Counted from the first letter of the stretch, positions 45,056-54,471 are shown. The stretch: 60,226 bases of DNA from Paludibacter sp. (GCA_017882285.1 JADGPS010000008.1:1-60226), one strand, 5' to 3'. Program-made: numbers and translations. The notes: generated by a model from the letters alone, not told the origin.

Positions 45056-47311
45056 TTATTTAACTTCACCATAAATTGCCAACCCTCGAGACGTACTGGA
45101 ACCATTAATACCCCACTTAGCTGCGGCGTTTGTATTTACCGGAACAATACGGAATGTCACTGTCGTACCTTCAACAACATTCTTCAATGCCGGGAATTTT
45201 CCAAGATTGATTGTTGTTGGTAATGTGGAGAAGGAAGCTATAGTACTATAGCTAATTTCCACAAAATTAGTTCCATCAAATGAGTATTGGATACTTACCT
45301 GAGAGTCGCCACCATTTGTACGACAAGCAATATCCATACCACTCAGTTGGAGTATTTTACCTGCAGGAACTTTTAAGGTTGTTGTCAAATAACGTGATGG
45401 ATTTGAAAGTCTGCTTGCATCAGTATTCTGATCACAACCCGTAGTTGCAAAATCCTTAGCGTATTTGGTAGTTGAAGATGAACCGTTGAAGTTTGTTGCC
45501 ACAAGGTTGGATACAGTAATTGCATTATTAGAGTTTGTTGTCCAGGCCATTGTAGTTGCATAATTACAAGTCGAAACATTCCAAACTACTTCAAAGTTGC
45601 CAACTATCGGCACTTCTGGTTTAATTACAGTAGTTGTAACGGTTCTAATTGAGATAAAGGGATCAAAACCAATAATAGTGAAAGTAATATCACCTTCTAC
45701 TGTTGGAGTCCCAGTAACTTTTAATACTAATGATCCTATTCCATTACCAACAGTTGGGTTAATAATACCAGAAACACTAAGACCAACAGAGGCAGCGCCA
45801 CTCATTGTTGCTGAAATTTCGGCTTCGACAGTGCTACTATCACCGTTTTTATAAGGAATAGAAATAGAGCTGGTTGAAGCCTCATTAAGAGTTAATACGC
45901 CATTGAATACAGGAGTAAGAAATCGAAGTCCAAGCATCGATATGAAGCGGGTATTTGTCAAACCTGCAACGTCAGATGCTGAACTTGGACTTAACAAATA
46001 ACCGATTTGACCAGAAGCAACAATACCATTCAAGGTTCCGCTACCAGTAAGCACTGGGTCACTCGCAAAAGATGCTCCGTTAGGAAGCTGCATCAAGTAT
46101 GATTCTTCACTTCCATTCACCTCCATTGTGAAAAGTGTATTGCCCCACGATGGATAAGTACTCTTATTGAGATAGGATTTTGTAATCTGTGTATTCTCGA
46201 TGGCAACATACATAGCCAGATAGTTACTAAGTTCCGTATGAACAACTTTAACAGGAGTAAGAATTGCTCCGGTAGAAGTAATCGTTATATTTTTCAGATT
46301 TCTAATTGCAAATAAAGGGTTACCTTTAATGTTTGATAAGAGAGCTCCTTTGGAACGAATAGTCAATACTTCACCTGTCTTATATACACCTCTGGTTGTT
46401 GAATCTGATACGATTGTAGCTGTAATACCATAATTCGCAACACTTTTACCGGCTGCTATATCAGCCGAGCAATCATTATCAACCAGAGAAAGAGTGATAA
46501 CGTCGGTTGCCTCAACCACATTTGAAATCGAAACAACAATATATTCACTTTCTGTAAGTTCTTTTGAACCTCCAACTGACAATGCCTTAGCCCGTGCAAC
46601 TAAATCCTTAATTGCCAGATGCACAGGGGGAACATCAGTTGTGAATGATTTCTCCAATCCGAAGAAATAGTCTCCTGTCGAAGTCTTCACATACGATTTG
46701 TAAAGATACTTTGTTGCACTTAACAAATTGCTTATTTTACCTGAAAAAATCCCTTGCGTAATCGAATCTCTAACGAGTTTATAATTAGTGTAAATACCTG
46801 TTGATTCAGGAGCAACTGCAAAACCAATTTCAGTCACCTCAATTTTGCCGGAGTAATACCATGCACCTGATAAAGTAACATTAGCCTCATCTATAAAAGT
46901 AGAATCCGCAGTTTTAACAACGGGTTTACCTGATTGCATGATAGGAATTTCCTTACCCGTAGCCGAACTATTTAAAATAAGAAGTGCTTGACGATAGTCG
47001 CCATCCAAACTTTTTACTGTAATAGTGATAGTTTGGTTTCCGGCATCGCCGCTTTTGGATGAGATAGAACACCATTCAGTACTATCCGGGAGCAGATTGT
47101 TTGAAAGTGTGGCAGTCCACGCACGGTTTACATTGAATTCTATAGTCTGTTGACCGCCTTCAAGGCCGAACACCGCGAAATCTTTATTCGTTTTCAGTGT
47201 CGCTTTCACAGGCAATTCATATACACTATCACATGACCAAAGTCCAAAGATACTTACTAACATTGAAAGCATCATAAACTTTGTCAAAGTTTTCATTACT
47301 AGTTGTTTCAT
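45056..47311 (-). CDS. BACON/DUF5689 surface lipoprotein of the PUL
   Basis: 751 residues. The signal ends in a lipobox FGLWSC with Cys27 (Cys22 if the internal ATG at 47296 is used), so it is a lipoprotein. A BACON domain (about 35-130, ending 'IPIMQSGKP') is followed by a type-III-fibronectin-like module (about 135-225). A DUF5689 domain (about 230-420) with 'IVVSISNVVEATDVITL' comes next, then Ig-like and jelly-roll-like segments to the end. Proteins in this place, after SusD, are surface glycan-binding lipoproteins of SusE/F type. The gap from SusD (229 bp) contains a hairpin. Family architecture clear; ligand inferred. Confidence 0.85.
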   Translation of the reverse strand: MKQLVMKTLTKFMMLSMLVSIFGLWSCDSVYELPVKATLKTNKDFAVFGLEGGQQTIEFNVNRAWTATLSNNLLPDSTEWCSISSKSGDAGNQTITITVKSLDGDYRQALLILNSSATGKEIPIMQSGKPVVKTADSTFIDEANVTLSGAWYYSGKIEVTEIGFAVAPESTGIYTNYKLVRDSITQGIFSGKISNLLSATKYLYKSYVKTSTGDYFFGLEKSFTTDVPPVHLAIKDLVARAKALSVGGSKELTESEYIVVSISNVVEATDVITLSLVDNDCSADIAAGKSVANYGITATIVSDSTTRGVYKTGEVLTIRSKGALLSNIKGNPLFAIRNLKNITITSTGAILTPVKVVHTELSNYLAMYVAIENTQITKSYLNKSTYPSWGNTLFTMEVNGSEESYLMQLPNGASFASDPVLTGSGTLNGIVASGQIGYLLSPSSASDVAGLTNTRFISMLGLRFLTPVFNGVLTLNEASTSSISIPYKNGDSSTVEAEISATMSGAASVGLSVSGIINPTVGNGIGSLVLKVTGTPTVEGDITFTIIGFDPFISIRTVTTTVIKPEVPIVGNFEVVWNVSTCNYATTMAWTTNSNNAITVSNLVATNFNGSSSTTKYAKDFATTGCDQNTDASRLSNPSRYLTTTLKVPAGKILQLSGMDIACRTNGGDSQVSIQYSFDGTNFVEISYSTIASFSTLPTTINLGKFPALKNVVEGTTVTFRIVPVNTNAAAKWGINGSSTSRGLAIYGEVK

Positions 47312-47447
47312 ACTATTTAGATTTTTTATTATTCTTATCCAATATTATTTTCTGTAAAGGGTGTATTTCCTCAAAGTTGAATCAAATTACGCTAATTATG
47401 CCAAGTATCAAGATTGACTGAAAGAATTATTTGTGATTCTAAAGTCG

Positions 47448-47482
47448 TAAAGCCACTCTATTGTAAGGTGTAAACGGCTTTA
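47448..47482. other. Inverted repeat between susD and the lipoprotein gene
   Basis: TAAAGCC (47448-47454) and GGCTTTA (47476-47482), with an inner CAC/GTG pair. No T run follows on the minus strand. Such intercistronic hairpins often mark RNA processing or partial attenuation after susCD. Confidence 0.4.
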
Positions 47483-47540
47483 AAAGTAAATTAAGTATGG
47501 CATTTTTAAAAACAATTCAACTTTTATTGACCGGATTAAT

Positions 47541-49316
47541 TTAAAATCCAGGATTTTGTTCCATTGGAATTGTGACATTGGCATCAATTACACTTTGTGG
47601 AATAGGAAACAATGTATCTCGAAGTGCTATATTTTTGTCCCTGCCATTGCGTGAAGAAATCCATTCAATGAAATCACTACCGGGCATTGTGCGAAGCAAT
47701 GTATAGCGACGTTGTTCTTCACCCATTAATTCACGGGCACGTTCTTCGAGAATAAGGGAAAGCGAGATGTCTGAATCGGTTATCGTACGGGCATGTGAAC
47801 GCAGACGCAACTCATTTATATCACTTGTGGCCTGAGGTATATTACCAAGTTTCATTGCCGCTTCGGCTCGCAATAAATAGGTTTCGGCCAAACGAGCATA
47901 TACTTGATCTTGATGAGAAGCGTTATTTTTTGGATAACCCGTATCACAAAAGCTGTATTTCAATGTGTAAGGCCAGTTGTAAGTATCACCCTCCGAAGCA
48001 CCAGACTTTAGATTTTGAAAACCGGTTATCGTACCTTGAGTTCGATCATCACATTGAGCAATAGTCGGGCAACCAATCCAAACAGTGTCACCAACACTCC
48101 ATGGTGTCCCAGTAAGACTTTTTGTCCCGGAAAACGTATCGAACTTGCCCAATATGTAATACTTGGCAACAGCGTACTGCGAACCCCTGTCATCAATAAT
48201 TCCATTTGCATAGTCACTCGATGAATTGTATAAGTATAAAGCCCATTTTGTAAGAGCAGCACGTGCAAAACCACGTCCTCCGCGAGTTTCATCATAGAAA
48301 GAGATAGTTACGGTAGGTCCTATCTTATTCGCTCCATCAAACTTTGGACGGAGGGAGAAACGCATTAAGTTGGCTCCGCCGCCAATCACGTTTTTTTCCC
48401 ATTGCATTACCCACAGAGCTTCTTTATTCCCGGATTCAATGTTTACGGTGTTAGGATTAAACATGTCCATGAATGCACTACCTGAACCACTCCCTAATCT
48501 ATTCTTGACCAAAGCATAAGGACCTTCATTAATACATTTGTCTGCAAATAAGTAAGCCGAATCTAATTTTGTTCTATCATAACTTCCTACAACTTTACCC
48601 GCCTCAGTCAAATACATTTCCGCAAGATAATTCAGTACAACTCCCTTAGATGCACGACCAATTTGAGAAGGTTTCCAATCCATTCTTGGTTCTGCATACA
48701 AAAGGTCATCTATAATCTGTCGACGAATCTTGTTAACATCGTCACGAACATAGTCTGTTCGAAAATTATCTCCGGTAACCTCATCAACCACTAAAGGTAC
48801 TTTGCCCCACACATATGTTAAATGACGATAAGACCAGGCACGAATAAAGCGAGCTTCTGCTACAATACGCTCTTTAGTTGCTTCGTCGGTCCATTTGATT
48901 GCAGGATTCTCCGAACGTTTTATAAGAAGATTTGCCCCCAGTACTGTCTGATATAACCACTCAAATACACTTTTCAAGCTTTTATCTGTCGGGACATTGG
49001 CTTTTGACCAATCCGAATAGATAACAGAGAACTCGCCTGTGGCTGATGCACTGGCGTTAATTACATCGGTTCCGCCCATATTCATTAATGCACGTAAACC
49101 CGTTTCACCAAACGAATCCGTATTGCCGTATCCTTCACGTTCCTGACGAACCAAAGCATAGAGCCCATTGAGTCCTGATTCAAATCCAGGCTGAGAATTA
49201 TACAATTGATCTGCCGTTAGAAAGGTGTCGGGATGTTCATTAAGTAATTCTGAACTACATCCTGAAAATGTCATAAAGCCTGCTATGACAACCAAAATTA
49301 TTAATATCTTTTTCAT
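47541..49316 (-). CDS. SusD/RagB-family glycan-binding lipoprotein
   Basis: 591 residues. The lipobox FSGC gives acylated Cys20. The SusD/RagB fold shows the early 'LNEHPDTFLTADQLYNS' segment, TPR-like helices ('AEARFIRAWSYRHLTYVWG', 'YLAEMYLTEAGKVVG') and the late 'ETYLLRAEAAMKLGN' and 'LILEERARELMGEEQRR' motifs. It caps the SusC channel and delivers oligosaccharides. It follows SusC by 41 bp and ends before a 229-bp gap. Substrate cannot be read from sequence, but the downstream enzymes suggest a uronate-containing or 3-keto-processed glycan. Confidence 0.96.
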   Translation of the reverse strand: MKKILIILVVIAGFMTFSGCSSELLNEHPDTFLTADQLYNSQPGFESGLNGLYALVRQEREGYGNTDSFGETGLRALMNMGGTDVINASASATGEFSVIYSDWSKANVPTDKSLKSVFEWLYQTVLGANLLIKRSENPAIKWTDEATKERIVAEARFIRAWSYRHLTYVWGKVPLVVDEVTGDNFRTDYVRDDVNKIRRQIIDDLLYAEPRMDWKPSQIGRASKGVVLNYLAEMYLTEAGKVVGSYDRTKLDSAYLFADKCINEGPYALVKNRLGSGSGSAFMDMFNPNTVNIESGNKEALWVMQWEKNVIGGGANLMRFSLRPKFDGANKIGPTVTISFYDETRGGRGFARAALTKWALYLYNSSSDYANGIIDDRGSQYAVAKYYILGKFDTFSGTKSLTGTPWSVGDTVWIGCPTIAQCDDRTQGTITGFQNLKSGASEGDTYNWPYTLKYSFCDTGYPKNNASHQDQVYARLAETYLLRAEAAMKLGNIPQATSDINELRLRSHARTITDSDISLSLILEERARELMGEEQRRYTLLRTMPGSDFIEWISSRNGRDKNIALRDTLFPIPQSVIDANVTIPMEQNPGF

Positions 49317-49357
49317 AAATTTTATCTGCTTATTTCTTATAAAGTTACACTTTTTGT

Positions 49358-52300
49358 CTATAATGTGAAGTTAATACCAAAAATAAACTCCCGCTGAAGT
49401 GGTATTGCACGCTGGTCACCAAGTTCCGGATCCATACCTGTGTACTGTGTGAACGTTACAAGATTCTTACCGGTGACATATACTTTTGCCTCTGTTACAC
49501 CTAATTTCGAGAGTAACTTTTTGGGCATTTTATAAGAAAGTGAAACATCTTTAATACGCCAAAAGTCCGCTTTCTCGTAGTATGCGGGTGAAATCGTCTT
49601 GGCAGCAATATATGTATTGGAATTAGCGTCAGTTGACCACATAATATTAGATGGATTGTTTACAGTCCAAAAATTTTGTGATACATAGTAGTTTTTTGCC
49701 TTGAAAGGGTCTACTTTAACTGATCCATTAGTGCCATAGAGGTAAATATTGAGTTGGAATGATCCTAAGTCGAATGTGTTATTCAAACTCCATGTGAAGT
49801 TCGGTTCCGTTGAACCAATAATTTGGCGGTCACCTGCATCATAAACGCCATTGTTATTTAAATCGTCGTATTTCGCATAACCGGGTAGTGCCCCGTATTG
49901 TGCTGCAAGATTCGCTTCATTGTTTTGCCACACGCCGGTAGTGTAATAGTCATAAGCTACTTTTACAGGTTTTCCAATGAACCATCCGTTAGTAAGATCA
50001 TCTTTGCCATCGCCATAAAGATCAATAATTTGTGTGCGAAGGAGTGTCAAGTTCAATGCACTCTTCCAACCAAAAATTTTAGTACGGATATTATCTGACA
50101 CGATTGAGAACTCGATACCTTGATTGCGTGTCTTACCTATATTCTGAAAGATAGATGATACACCATTTACTGCAGATATACTACGGCTAAGCAAAAGGTC
50201 ACGCGTATCGTTCTGATAAACGTTGATCTCACCCGATATTCTGGAATCAAGAAAAGCATAATCTAACCCGATATTCGCTGAGCGGGTAGTTTCCCACGAT
50301 AGACTTGGAGTACCCAAAGTAGTTGGGATATAACCTGCCGCAAGACTGCTTCCATTGAGATAGCCCATATCCCCTAATTTTGAAATCGTTTGAAAAGCTG
50401 AAATTGCCTGATTACCAGCTTCTCCATAAGACAATCGTAATTTAAAATTATTCATTACGCTTTTAATGGAACTGAAAAACGATTCGTTTGCAATATTCCA
50501 GCCCAACGCCAATGATGGAAATACACCATACTTGTTATTTGCACCAAATCCTGAATACCCATCCCTTCGAGCGGTTGCTGTTAATAAATAGCGGCTGTCA
50601 TAAGAGTAATTGATACGAAACATCTGTGAAATGAGAGCTGTTTGCCAATTTTTAAACGTATTTGTAACCAATCCGGCTGAGGGCATTCCCCAATAGGAAA
50701 GTAAGTCATTCGGAAAGTTTTGACCTTCTTGCAATCTTTCACGCTGTGTTTCGGACTCAAATGAATATAATCCGGTCAGAAATAAATGATGTTTACCAAA
50801 CTCGCGCTGGTAATTTACAATATTCTCTATTGCATAAGAGTATTTCATTGTATTATCAATCGATGCCCAACCATTAACGCTTTTTTTGGCACCTGTATTA
50901 AGTCCTTGATACTGATTATCGTCCGTATTGCTATACTGAACATCTGTATTAAGAGTATAGGTCAGACCTTTAGCAAGAGTTGCTACAAATGATATATTTG
51001 ATGTCAAACTATAACCCACATTATAATCATCGTATAGCAAACTCTCAATTGGATTGAAACGTTTCTCATTATCCGCATCCGGCATAATATTAATTGAACC
51101 GTCCGGATTGAAAGGGCGCATAAGTGGTGACTTGTTGAACACGTCGACAAAACTTGGTTTAGCTCCACTTTTATCCTTCCAGGTCAGCATATTGCTTGAA
51201 GTCATATTTAACCAGTCTGTAATTTTTGCCTGAAGGTTCACACGATTAGTAACACGTGTATATTTGTCATTGATTACAATACCCTTTGTCGACAAGTAGC
51301 TTGTCGCTACATTATATTTAAAATCCTTGGTACCACCTGAAACGGTAAGGTTATGACGTGTACTTTCACCCATTTGGGTAATCAGACCTTTCCAAGTCCA
51401 GGTTTTCCAACTGCCATCAGCATACACAGCTCGCTCAGAATTTGAAAGCCCCATTAATGCATCGTCAGGATTTGAAAAATCAGTCCAATTGTTTTTAAAA
51501 GCAAGATATTCAGCGCCATCCATAATATGAGGGAAGTTGGCAACGTTTTGAATTGAGTAAAAACCATCATACTTCACAACAGTTTTACCTTCTTTGCCTT
51601 TTTTGGTAGTGATCAGGATTACTCCATTCGATCCACGAGAACCATAGATAGCTACTGATGAAGCATCCTTCAAAACCTCAATCGAAGCCACGTCATCCGG
51701 AGAAATATCTGATATCGCACCATGGTATGGCATACCGTCGAGTACCAAAAGTGGTGTAGTACTTGCTGAAATTGAGTTTCGACCCCGAATCAACATTACA
51801 GCACTCTGACCGTCGGGATCTGCACCTGCTGCTGTGGCCATGACAGTCAAACCAGGGACGGAACCTTGTATCATCTGAGCAATATCGGTTACAGCCATAT
51901 TGTCGATACGATCTTTGGCAACCGAACCCACAGCCCCGGTAATATCACTTTTCTTCTGGGTACCATAACCTACAACGACTACTTCATCCAAATTATTCAA
52001 CGACTGATTAAGTGAAATTTCAAATGAAGTTTTATTAGATATTGAAACCAATTGAGTCTCATATCCAACAAAAGAAATTCGTAACTGACCTTCTTCAGGT
52101 GATTCAAGCGAAAAGTGTCCATTGATATCGGTTAAAGTTCCAATACTGGTACCTTTTAACAACACGCTGGCACCTATAACCGGTTGATTACTCTCATCGG
52201 TTACCGTGCCGTTAATTTTTACTTTTTTAATTGAAGATTTAGATTTTCCTAAACCCTCTTTTGTCTTTGTTGTAATGTAAATTTGTTTCCCTTCTATTTT

Positions 52301-52603
52301 ATAAGCATTGGAACTGTTTTTGAAGAGTTCATCGAGAACTTGAGTGATAAGTTGATCTTTTAAGTCCAGGGTTACAATACGATTAAGTTCTACATCTTTG
52401 TCATTGTAAAAGAAAACCATCTCACTCTTTTTCTCAATTATTTTTAAAATCTCTTGAACGGTTTTGTTTTTTACTTGTACAGTCAATTTTGTTGTTTGCG
52501 CGTAACTTACACTCAATAGCGACGATGCAAACAACAACACTATCAGACCTGTTAATCGTTGAATTTTACTTTTCAGTAATTTGCGTTTTGTTGTGTTTTT
52601 CAT
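49358..52603 (-). CDS. SusC/RagA-family TonB-dependent transporter with STN domain
   Basis: 1081 residues. After the signal (about 1-36, ending SVSYAQ) comes a secretin/TonB N-terminal (STN) domain (about 38-115), then a carboxypeptidase-regulatory-like domain (about 128-215; 'VIGASVLLKGTSIGTLTD'). A plug with the SusC signature (DEVVVVGYGTQKKSDITGA, about 205-223; 'SRGSNGVILITTKKG') and a long beta-barrel follow, ending in a strand FIFGINFTL. It imports oligosaccharides with energy from TonB. STN domains usually contact anti-sigma factors, but none is encoded here; a hybrid two-component sensor is. Two candidate promoters lie upstream. Confidence 0.96.
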   Translation of the reverse strand: MKNTTKRKLLKSKIQRLTGLIVLLFASSLLSVSYAQTTKLTVQVKNKTVQEILKIIEKKSEMVFFYNDKDVELNRIVTLDLKDQLITQVLDELFKNSSNAYKIEGKQIYITTKTKEGLGKSKSSIKKVKINGTVTDESNQPVIGASVLLKGTSIGTLTDINGHFSLESPEEGQLRISFVGYETQLVSISNKTSFEISLNQSLNNLDEVVVVGYGTQKKSDITGAVGSVAKDRIDNMAVTDIAQMIQGSVPGLTVMATAAGADPDGQSAVMLIRGRNSISASTTPLLVLDGMPYHGAISDISPDDVASIEVLKDASSVAIYGSRGSNGVILITTKKGKEGKTVVKYDGFYSIQNVANFPHIMDGAEYLAFKNNWTDFSNPDDALMGLSNSERAVYADGSWKTWTWKGLITQMGESTRHNLTVSGGTKDFKYNVATSYLSTKGIVINDKYTRVTNRVNLQAKITDWLNMTSSNMLTWKDKSGAKPSFVDVFNKSPLMRPFNPDGSINIMPDADNEKRFNPIESLLYDDYNVGYSLTSNISFVATLAKGLTYTLNTDVQYSNTDDNQYQGLNTGAKKSVNGWASIDNTMKYSYAIENIVNYQREFGKHHLFLTGLYSFESETQRERLQEGQNFPNDLLSYWGMPSAGLVTNTFKNWQTALISQMFRINYSYDSRYLLTATARRDGYSGFGANNKYGVFPSLALGWNIANESFFSSIKSVMNNFKLRLSYGEAGNQAISAFQTISKLGDMGYLNGSSLAAGYIPTTLGTPSLSWETTRSANIGLDYAFLDSRISGEINVYQNDTRDLLLSRSISAVNGVSSIFQNIGKTRNQGIEFSIVSDNIRTKIFGWKSALNLTLLRTQIIDLYGDGKDDLTNGWFIGKPVKVAYDYYTTGVWQNNEANLAAQYGALPGYAKYDDLNNNGVYDAGDRQIIGSTEPNFTWSLNNTFDLGSFQLNIYLYGTNGSVKVDPFKAKNYYVSQNFWTVNNPSNIMWSTDANSNTYIAAKTISPAYYEKADFWRIKDVSLSYKMPKKLLSKLGVTEAKVYVTGKNLVTFTQYTGMDPELGDQRAIPLQREFIFGINFTL

Positions 52604-52801
52604 ATAGTTGAAACAATTTAAAATAGTATTGTTAGTAACAGTTTGTACTTTCTTGCTTTTTTACAATTAGATTTGGAAGATAACCAGGTATCTGGTATTT
52701 CCTATTCAAAAATTTGTTTTAAAGTGGGTTCTAAAAATTCATTTATAATAAAATTTCTAAAAAACATCAAGAACCCATTAACTGTTTTAAGAAACGATTT
52801 C

Positions 52802-52882
52802 TTTGGTTGACCAAAAGTAGTGTGTTCGCACACAATAAAAAAATTATTTAAGCATTATTTTTGAAAATATGTTGTACAACAT
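52802..52882 (-). promoter_or_regulatory. Promoter/operator module B of susC
   Basis: Dyad TTTGGT-TG-ACCAAA (52802-52815), minus-strand -7 box TACTTTTG (52812-52819), AT blocks at 52846-52851 and 52854-52863, and the perfect 14-bp palindrome ATGTTGTACAACAT (52869-52882). Parts and spacing match module A (28851-28930). A start near 52805 would give a leader of about 200 nt. Confidence 0.7.
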
Positions 52883-52914
52883 AAATAAATATAGAAATTA
52901 CCGACAGTCTTTTT

Positions 52915-52961
52915 GGGTTTCTTCAAAAATGAAACCCCATATATTTTTTCAATATATGGGG
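52915..52961 (-). other. Two mutually exclusive hairpins in the upstream susC region
   Basis: CCCCATATATT (52935-52945) pairs with AATATATGGGG (52951-52961); GGGTTTC (52915-52921) pairs with GAAACCC (52931-52937). They share bases 52935-52937, so only one can form. They lie between the box at 52974 and module B. Confidence 0.5.
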
Positions 52962-52973
52962 CTTATAGTGCTG

Positions 52974-52981
52974 CAAATATA
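52974..52981 (-). promoter_or_regulatory. Second -7-like element upstream of susC
   Basis: TATATTTG on the minus strand, 371 bp before the susC start. A transcript from here would begin just ahead of the hairpin pair. A TTTG lies 26 nt upstream, beyond the usual spacing. Confidence 0.45.
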
Positions 52982-53086
52982 CGTCATTTAAAATTATTTC
53001 ATGTGGACAAATTACTTGAAACAGTTCACTTTTCTGTCAATAAACAAAAAGATAACCTAGTTTTATTCGGCATCAAATCATAAAAC

Positions 53087-53123
53087 ACAAAAAGCGGGCA
53101 TGACCCGAAGTCATGCCCGCTTT
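53087..53123 (-). terminator. Rho-independent terminator of the beta-helix cargo gene
   Basis: Perfect 14-bp stem AAAGCGGGCATGAC (53091-53104) with GTCATGCCCGCTTT (53110-53123), loop CCGAA, followed on the minus strand by TTGTGTTTTA. It separates the gene upstream from susC. Confidence 0.88.
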
Positions 53124-53152
53124 GAAAAGAAAATTATTTTATTGAATCATAG

Positions 53153-54424
53153 TTAGATACAAATCTTCAAAGAACTATTCACTCCGGAAGCCCTGACAAT
53201 ATAAATTCCCTTTTGGAAATTAACTGTAGGAATGGAAGTCATTGAGCTGGCAACCTTTTTGCCTAACACATTATATACTTCAAGAGCCAAACCGTTGTTG
53301 TTTAAAATTTCAGTACCGTTAAATGATACTCCTTGATCAGAAAGAACAGGATTGATTACGCTTGCTGGATACCACCGCGGGTCACCGGCAGAGGTTTTTC
53401 CTGCAAAGGATAGATCTTTAATATGGTAATCACCTACTGTGGTTGAATAAGGTGCTGCAACGGTTGAAACAGAAACAGTCGTAAATAAATCTGTTGATAA
53501 ACCAGTATAAGCTATTAACGAACCTGTAATACCACCTGTAGCAGTAGGTGCTGTAGCTAACCAGTCAGTCGTATAATATGTATTTGTAAGCGTAAGAGTT
53601 CCTCCGGTACTTAAATATTTGGCAGTAATAACAGTTTTGCCCAAGATACAATTAGTGATAGTAACCGGTACTACCAATGATTTTAAATCCACCAGATATT
53701 TTGTTGATACATTCATTATATTGTCAAATGTACAATCTGATATATCTACACTTGTAGCATTGGATTGTAAGGCAAACACACTTGCGCCAAAACCGTAAAA
53801 AGTAGATTTTGAAATTTTCACTATTCCAAAAGTAGGTCCGTTTGTAGTAATACTGCAATACAACACTCCATAATCTGCAAAGTTATGAGCTATGCTGTTG
53901 TTGATGATAACATTATTAACGCCTTGAGGGGCAGTTAATGAGTTAGATGTTCCTTGAAAACGTATGACTGAGCGTAAAGTGGATAAATTGCAATTATCTA
54001 CCACAAATGAATCGATCACGGCAGCATTAGCAGCAGCTTGATTAACAACATAATTTACTGTTGGATCAGTTGTTGCACCGGTTATAGTCAAATCTCTAAA
54101 AGCAATTTTTGATAGTGCTGCCGGTAATGTAATGGCTTTAAACTTAACTAATGGCATTGACCCATCACCTTTGATGGTGATTTTAGTGCTAGCTGTAAGA
54201 TTAGTTAGCTTACTCAAGTCAATCGAATTTGGAGTACCATCAGTAGTAGAATTAATCGGATTTGTGTAACCGTTAGGTATAACTAAAACAATGTCATTCC
54301 CGGCGTATGTTCTTAACGGAGTAATGATACTGTCATTTACACCTAATGTTACTACATCTGTCGCCCTGACAGAAGAAAAGCATAAAGCTCCGAAGATGAA
54401 TACGAAAAGTAATGTTTTTTTCAT
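53153..54424 (-). CDS. Secreted DUF4957/DUF5123 beta-helix protein, T9SS type A
   Basis: 423 residues with a signal peptide (about 1-22). A parallel beta-helix body (about 30-330) has repeated N-x-I/V-x-N-C/S turns ('FVVDNCNLSTLRSVIRF', 'VDISDCTFDNIM'). It contains the 'SAGDPRW' motif also seen as GDLRW in the cargo at 29404. The end (LEVYNVLGKKVASS … KGIYIVRASG) is a T9SS type A sorting domain. Such proteins accompany SusCD loci for uronate-rich glycans and may bind or cleave them. It has its own terminator and a TATATTTG -7 box (54472-54479), so it is a separate unit between the sensor gene and susC. Confidence 0.83.
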   Translation of the reverse strand: MKKTLLFVFIFGALCFSSVRATDVVTLGVNDSIITPLRTYAGNDIVLVIPNGYTNPINSTTDGTPNSIDLSKLTNLTASTKITIKGDGSMPLVKFKAITLPAALSKIAFRDLTITGATTDPTVNYVVNQAAANAAVIDSFVVDNCNLSTLRSVIRFQGTSNSLTAPQGVNNVIINNSIAHNFADYGVLYCSITTNGPTFGIVKISKSTFYGFGASVFALQSNATSVDISDCTFDNIMNVSTKYLVDLKSLVVPVTITNCILGKTVITAKYLSTGGTLTLTNTYYTTDWLATAPTATGGITGSLIAYTGLSTDLFTTVSVSTVAAPYSTTVGDYHIKDLSFAGKTSAGDPRWYPASVINPVLSDQGVSFNGTEILNNNGLALEVYNVLGKKVASSMTSIPTVNFQKGIYIVRASGVNSSLKICI

Positions 54425-54471
54425 GATGACTGTTTTTTTAACTGTTTGTAAAATTGTTTTAAATAGTGACG

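Larger units (their letters stand above)
52604..53086. other. Intergenic regulatory region upstream of susC
   Basis: About 480 bp without a gene. It holds promoter module B (52802-52882), a second -7-like box (52974-52981) and two overlapping hairpins (52915-52961), each described in its own entry. The part between 52604 and 52800 would be the susC leader and shows no strong fold by eye. Confidence 0.6.
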
